Assembly: GCA_902168185.1 (NCBI GenBank)
Contig: CABHOV010000047.1
Span: 62,001 to 126,000 of the forward strand
Direction of reading: 5' to 3'
DNA from: an uncultured Bacteroides sp.
GTDB taxonomy: Bacteria; Bacteroidota; Bacteroidia; Cytophagales; Cyclobacteriaceae
Length of the DNA: 64,000 nt
In this document: piece by piece, positions 61,346 through 64,000 of the stretch
Layout of the letters: each line of letters opens with the position of its first letter
Position numbering within the stretch: position 1 is the first letter of the stretch
The notes under the pieces: model-generated
Told to the model about the DNA's origin: nothing
Seen by the model: the letters and a program-made list of their open reading frames with translations, nothing else
Databases searched by the model: none
Made by a program: the position numbers and the translations under genes

Positions 61346-62737
61346 CTATTCGAACCAAGCCTTATAAAGTTTCTCAACTACTTGTCCGACTACTTCCTGG
61401 GGCAGGCTTCCAAATTCAAACAACACTTGAGGCTTACGCGGTATGGAAGCTTTGTTACTATAAAATCCACTGGTAGGCGTTACCTCAATATCACAGGCCT
61501 TCGCGCGCTGTATAATTTCTTTTTCGCTGAGGCGCGTATTAATGTGCAGCAGTATATTTAGCCCCGAAGGAGTTTGATTGTACGCAATACAATTTTCCGG
61601 TAGTCGCTGTAATGCGCCCATACAAGCGTCATATTTTCTTTTATATACCGTGCGCATTTTTTTTAAGTGTCGCTCCCAAAAACCTTTTTCCATAAACAAG
61701 GCCAGTGTTCTCCGTGTAAAATAGGGCACTGTATTGGTAAGGTGCTGATGTGATTCGTACGCAACTCCAAAGTTTTCAGGTAACACCATATAGGCCACCC
61801 GTAGCGAAGGCATTAACGCGCTGCTGAATGTACCTATATAGATAACGCGGTTGGCTTGATCAAGTCCCTGCAGTGAGGGCATGAGATTGGTTTTATAGCG
61901 AAACTCACAATCAAAGTCGTCTTCAATAATATAGGCGTTGTTCTTTTGCGCCCAGTTGAGTAATTGTATGCGATGGTTTACCGGTATAGCCACTCCGGTT
62001 GGATACTGATGCGAAGGGGTGACGTATAGCAGGTCGGCTCGCTCCTTTCTGACCTGCAAAAGATCAATACCCTGTTCGGTTACGCGTATAGGCTTGACGT
62101 TGTATCCAAACTCCTGGAACAATGAACGCGTTCTGGTATAACCAGGTTCTTCCGCGATAATTTTTTTGCAGGTATTACGCAACACAAATGCAAGCCAGAA
62201 GACAAGCGAACTGGCTCCCGATCCGATCAGCAATCGTGCAGGCGTTGCACGCACGCCCCGATATTGAAATAAATATTTAATGAGTTGCTCTTTGAGCGGA
62301 TCATCCTGCTCATACTCCTGGTATTGAAAACTGATTCGATCCAGTGCCCAGTTGCTGCACTTGCGCCACTGCTTTACTGGAAAATGACTCTCATCCACCA
62401 GGCGTACTGAAGTATTGTAAGCTGCAGATCGTTTTTTGTTTTTTGATTCTTTATTCTTGGTTGGCAATGGGTCAACAGAGGGCAATTGCCAATCCGATCG
62501 ATCGATCTTCGTTACATATAGTCCTTTCCGAAATACATTGGTAACATATCCTTCCAGCACCAGTTGTTCATATGCTTTTAGCACCGTGTTGTTGGCTATA
62601 CCCAGCTCTTTGGCCAGTACGCGATAAGAAGGCAATCGCTGGTTGTACGCCAATCGCTTCTGCAGTATCGCAGCTTTGTAGAACTCATAGATCTGTTCAT
62701 ATAAAAGCTTATCCGTATGATGAATAGTTGGGATCAT
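61346..62737 (-). CDS. MocR/GabR-type regulator lacking the PLP lysine
   Basis: The ATG at 62737 gives 463 residues (a TTG at 62785 would extend it). A GntR-type winged helix (about 10-75, LPSYRVLAKELGIANNTVLK, AYEQLVLEGYV) is followed by a class I aminotransferase-like domain (about 110-463) with LIGSGASSLVF, IIEDDFDCEFRY and FTRRTLALFMEKGFWERH. In this family the lysine that binds pyridoxal phosphate is in GTFSK (Lys312 in GabR); here the sequence is IGTFSSALMPSLR, so Ser306 is at that place. PLP, if bound, could not form the internal aldimine. It is divergent from a DUF1579-like gene, with repeat motifs in between. Confidence 0.9.
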   Translation of the reverse strand: MIPTIHHTDKLLYEQIYEFYKAAILQKRLAYNQRLPSYRVLAKELGIANNTVLKAYEQLVLEGYVTNVFRKGLYVTKIDRSDWQLPSVDPLPTKNKESKNKKRSAAYNTSVRLVDESHFPVKQWRKCSNWALDRISFQYQEYEQDDPLKEQLIKYLFQYRGVRATPARLLIGSGASSLVFWLAFVLRNTCKKIIAEEPGYTRTRSLFQEFGYNVKPIRVTEQGIDLLQVRKERADLLYVTPSHQYPTGVAIPVNHRIQLLNWAQKNNAYIIEDDFDCEFRYKTNLMPSLQGLDQANRVIYIGTFSSALMPSLRVAYMVLPENFGVAYESHQHLTNTVPYFTRRTLALFMEKGFWERHLKKMRTVYKRKYDACMGALQRLPENCIAYNQTPSGLNILLHINTRLSEKEIIQRAKACDIEVTPTSGFYSNKASIPRKPQVLFEFGSLPQEVVGQVVEKLYKAWFE

Positions 62738-62739
62738 AT

Positions 62740-62784
62740 CTGCACCCGTCAAAAAGTTAAAATCTGCATCCAGGCATGGGTGCA
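62740..62784. promoter_or_regulatory. Candidate MocR operator repeats
   Basis: CTGCACCC (62740) and CTGCATCC (62764) are direct repeats spaced 24 bases, and an inverted copy GGGTGCA is at 62778. MocR regulators are known to bind direct repeats plus an inverted copy in the region between divergent genes, which is exactly this position. Confidence 0.5.
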
Positions 62785-62857
62785 AAGATAGGCTACTTTT
62801 GATATATCAATATGACAATCGCGCTATAAACAATTACACTATAAACACGATACGGAT

Positions 62858-63490
62858 ATGAACCTTAACAGAACCAACGTGATCCTGTGCCTGAGTACAT
62901 TACTCACCCTCATAACGCTGCCGCTATGCGGGCAAATACCCAAAGACTTTAAAATGATCAACGCCAGCATCGATGCTAAGGGCGAGCTTATGATCACAGC
63001 ATCCAAAACGTCATCAGCAAGCGATTTTGATTTTCTTACCGGTAAATGGACCATGGACAATAAACGTCTGAAGACGCGCCTGGACAATTGCACTGAATGG
63101 ATAGAGTATAAATCGGATGATGAAAACTTTGGCCCCATGCTCAACGGCATTGCCAACATTGATATTTACCGAACCGCGTATAACCAGGTAAAGGACAAAC
63201 CGTACGAGGGTCTCACGTTACGACTCTTCAACCCACAGACAAGGCTATGGAGTTTATATTGGGTGGATAGCAACACCGGTGTACTTGATCCACCTGTAGT
63301 AGGTTCCTTTGAAGGAAATATAGGTACGTTCTATTGTAAAGATGTATTTCAGGGTAAACCCATCATCGTTATGTTTAAGTGGGACAAGACCGATCCCAAT
63401 AATCCGGTGTGGAGCCAGGCTTTCTCAACCGACAATGGAAAGACCTGGGAAATGAACCTCACCAATACGTCACACCGCATAACACCGTGA
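62858..63490 (+). CDS. Secreted DUF1579-like protein
   Basis: 210 residues with a signal peptide (VILCLSTLLTLITLPLCGQ). The mature part has DFDFLTGKWTMDNKRL, then IDIYRTAYNQVKDKPYEGLT and LRLFNPQTRLWSLYWVDSNT, the pattern of lipocalin-like DUF1579 proteins, ending in a strand-rich part with SWSQAFSTDNGKTWE-type sequence (here VWSQAFSTDNGKTWEMNLTN). It may bind a small hydrophobic ligand. It is divergent from the MocR-type regulator and 56 nt upstream of a GNAT gene, so both may be regulated by it. Confidence 0.72.
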   Translation: MNLNRTNVILCLSTLLTLITLPLCGQIPKDFKMINASIDAKGELMITASKTSSASDFDFLTGKWTMDNKRLKTRLDNCTEWIEYKSDDENFGPMLNGIANIDIYRTAYNQVKDKPYEGLTLRLFNPQTRLWSLYWVDSNTGVLDPPVVGSFEGNIGTFYCKDVFQGKPIIVMFKWDKTDPNNPVWSQAFSTDNGKTWEMNLTNTSHRITP

Positions 63491-63546
63491 TTTACCAATA
63501 GGTATATACTTTAACACCGGCTGCCACCCAACTGCATATCAAGACA

Positions 63547-63990
63547 ATGACCATACACCAGGCCACCCCACAAGACATTACACCCCTTGCCCTATTGTTT
63601 GATGAATACCGTGTATTCTATCAATACCCCAGCGATATATCCGGCAGCGAGCTATTTCTCGCTGACCGGTTGTCGTGTAGGGATTCCGTTATTTTTGTAG
63701 CACGCGGTGCAGACCACACGATAATGGGTTTTGTACAGCTATATCCGCTGTTGTCGTCTGTGCGCATGAAAAGACTTTGGCTGCTCAATGATTTGTATGT
63801 GCATCCCTCCTTCCGTGGACAAAAAGTTTCTGTAAAGCTGATCGATCGCGCCAAACAACATACGCGCGAAACACAAGCAGCAGCGCTACTGTTAGAAACA
63901 GCCAAATCAAATATCATCGGCAATAATCTATACCATAGAACGGACTTTGTTCTCGATAACGATCACAATTATTATTCATGGAGCCATTGA
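63547..63990 (+). CDS. GNAT family N-acetyltransferase
   Basis: 147 residues covering a complete GNAT fold: N-terminal MTIHQATPQDITPLALLFDE, a central strand with MGFVQLYPLLSS, LNDLYVHPSFRGQKVSVKLI with the acetyl-CoA pyrophosphate loop (RGQKVS instead of the usual RGxGxG/A), LLLETAKSNIIGNNLYHRTD and a final YYSWSH. It acetylates an unknown amine. The P-loop variant (Lys, Val and Ser at usually small positions) is seen in some family members. It ends 10 nt before the window edge and follows the DUF1579-like gene. Confidence 0.88.
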   Translation: MTIHQATPQDITPLALLFDEYRVFYQYPSDISGSELFLADRLSCRDSVIFVARGADHTIMGFVQLYPLLSSVRMKRLWLLNDLYVHPSFRGQKVSVKLIDRAKQHTRETQAAALLLETAKSNIIGNNLYHRTDFVLDNDHNYYSWSH

Positions 63991-64000
63991 GCATGCTATA

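Overview
The window reads as a chromosomal piece of a Bacteroidota bacterium, most likely a Cytophagales relative (Chryseolinea/Ohtaekwangia-like; this is inference, as no rRNA is present). The supporting signs are a SusC/SusD pair with its own ECF sigma and FecR anti-sigma, two proteins ending in type IX secretion (T9SS) sorting domains, SprB repeats, CRTAC1/ASPIC-UnbV lipoproteins, a MacB-like permease of the long Bacteroidota type, a small histone-H1-like protein and a TAnnTTTG promoter element. No tRNA, rRNA, CRISPR array, insertion sequence, phage gene or replication origin was seen.

Layout. 0.2-2.9 kb (minus): a triple-PAS histidine kinase overlapping a MEDS-domain sensor gene. 3.5-7.0 kb (plus): a T9SS-exported surface protein built from four repeats of about 500 bp. 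7.2-10.0 kb (plus): a compact four-gene operon (SPFH-SHOCT protein, small zinc ribbon, coiled-coil zinc ribbon, duplicated helical protein) closed by a strong terminator. 10.4-15.3 kb: a FtsX/MacB permease, a DUF4397 lipoprotein, two very small membrane peptides and the histone-H1-like gene. 16.1-19.1 kb (plus): two secreted esterases, one with two catalytic domains. 19.2-32.0 kb (minus): ECF sigma, FecR, SusC with STN domain, SusD and two large FG-GAP/ASPIC-UnbV lipoproteins, with a recognisable ECF-type promoter before fecR. 32.2-38.8 kb (minus): a five-gene operon with a His/Cys-rich DUF2946-like protein, an ABC ATPase, a TonB-dependent receptor and two NosY-like permeases, headed by a 25-bp perfect palindrome; this is probably metal-regulated metal transport. 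39.0-41.7 kb (minus): an SDR, a Crp/Fnr regulator and a methyltransferase.

42.1-60.9 kb (minus): an eight-gene, tightly packed locus of giant exported proteins. In transcription order: a 1550-aa beta-rich protein; a fibronectin-III protein; a SprB-repeat T9SS protein; a polymorphic-toxin-like protein with Fn3, coiled coil, HELGH zincin, hydrophobic pretoxin segment and C-terminal ADP-ribosyltransferase-like domain; a 131-aa likely immunity protein 3 nt downstream; an exported alpha-helical (HEAT-like) protein; a PKD lipoprotein; and an outer-membrane barrel-like protein. This is the best candidate for an undescribed system: a surface-delivered, protease-containing ADP-ribosylating toxin with its own large presentation apparatus.

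61.3-64.0 kb: a MocR/GabR-type regulator that has lost the PLP-binding lysine, divergent from a secreted DUF1579-like protein and a GNAT acetyltransferase. Functions are assigned from motifs recognised by eye; no database search was run.
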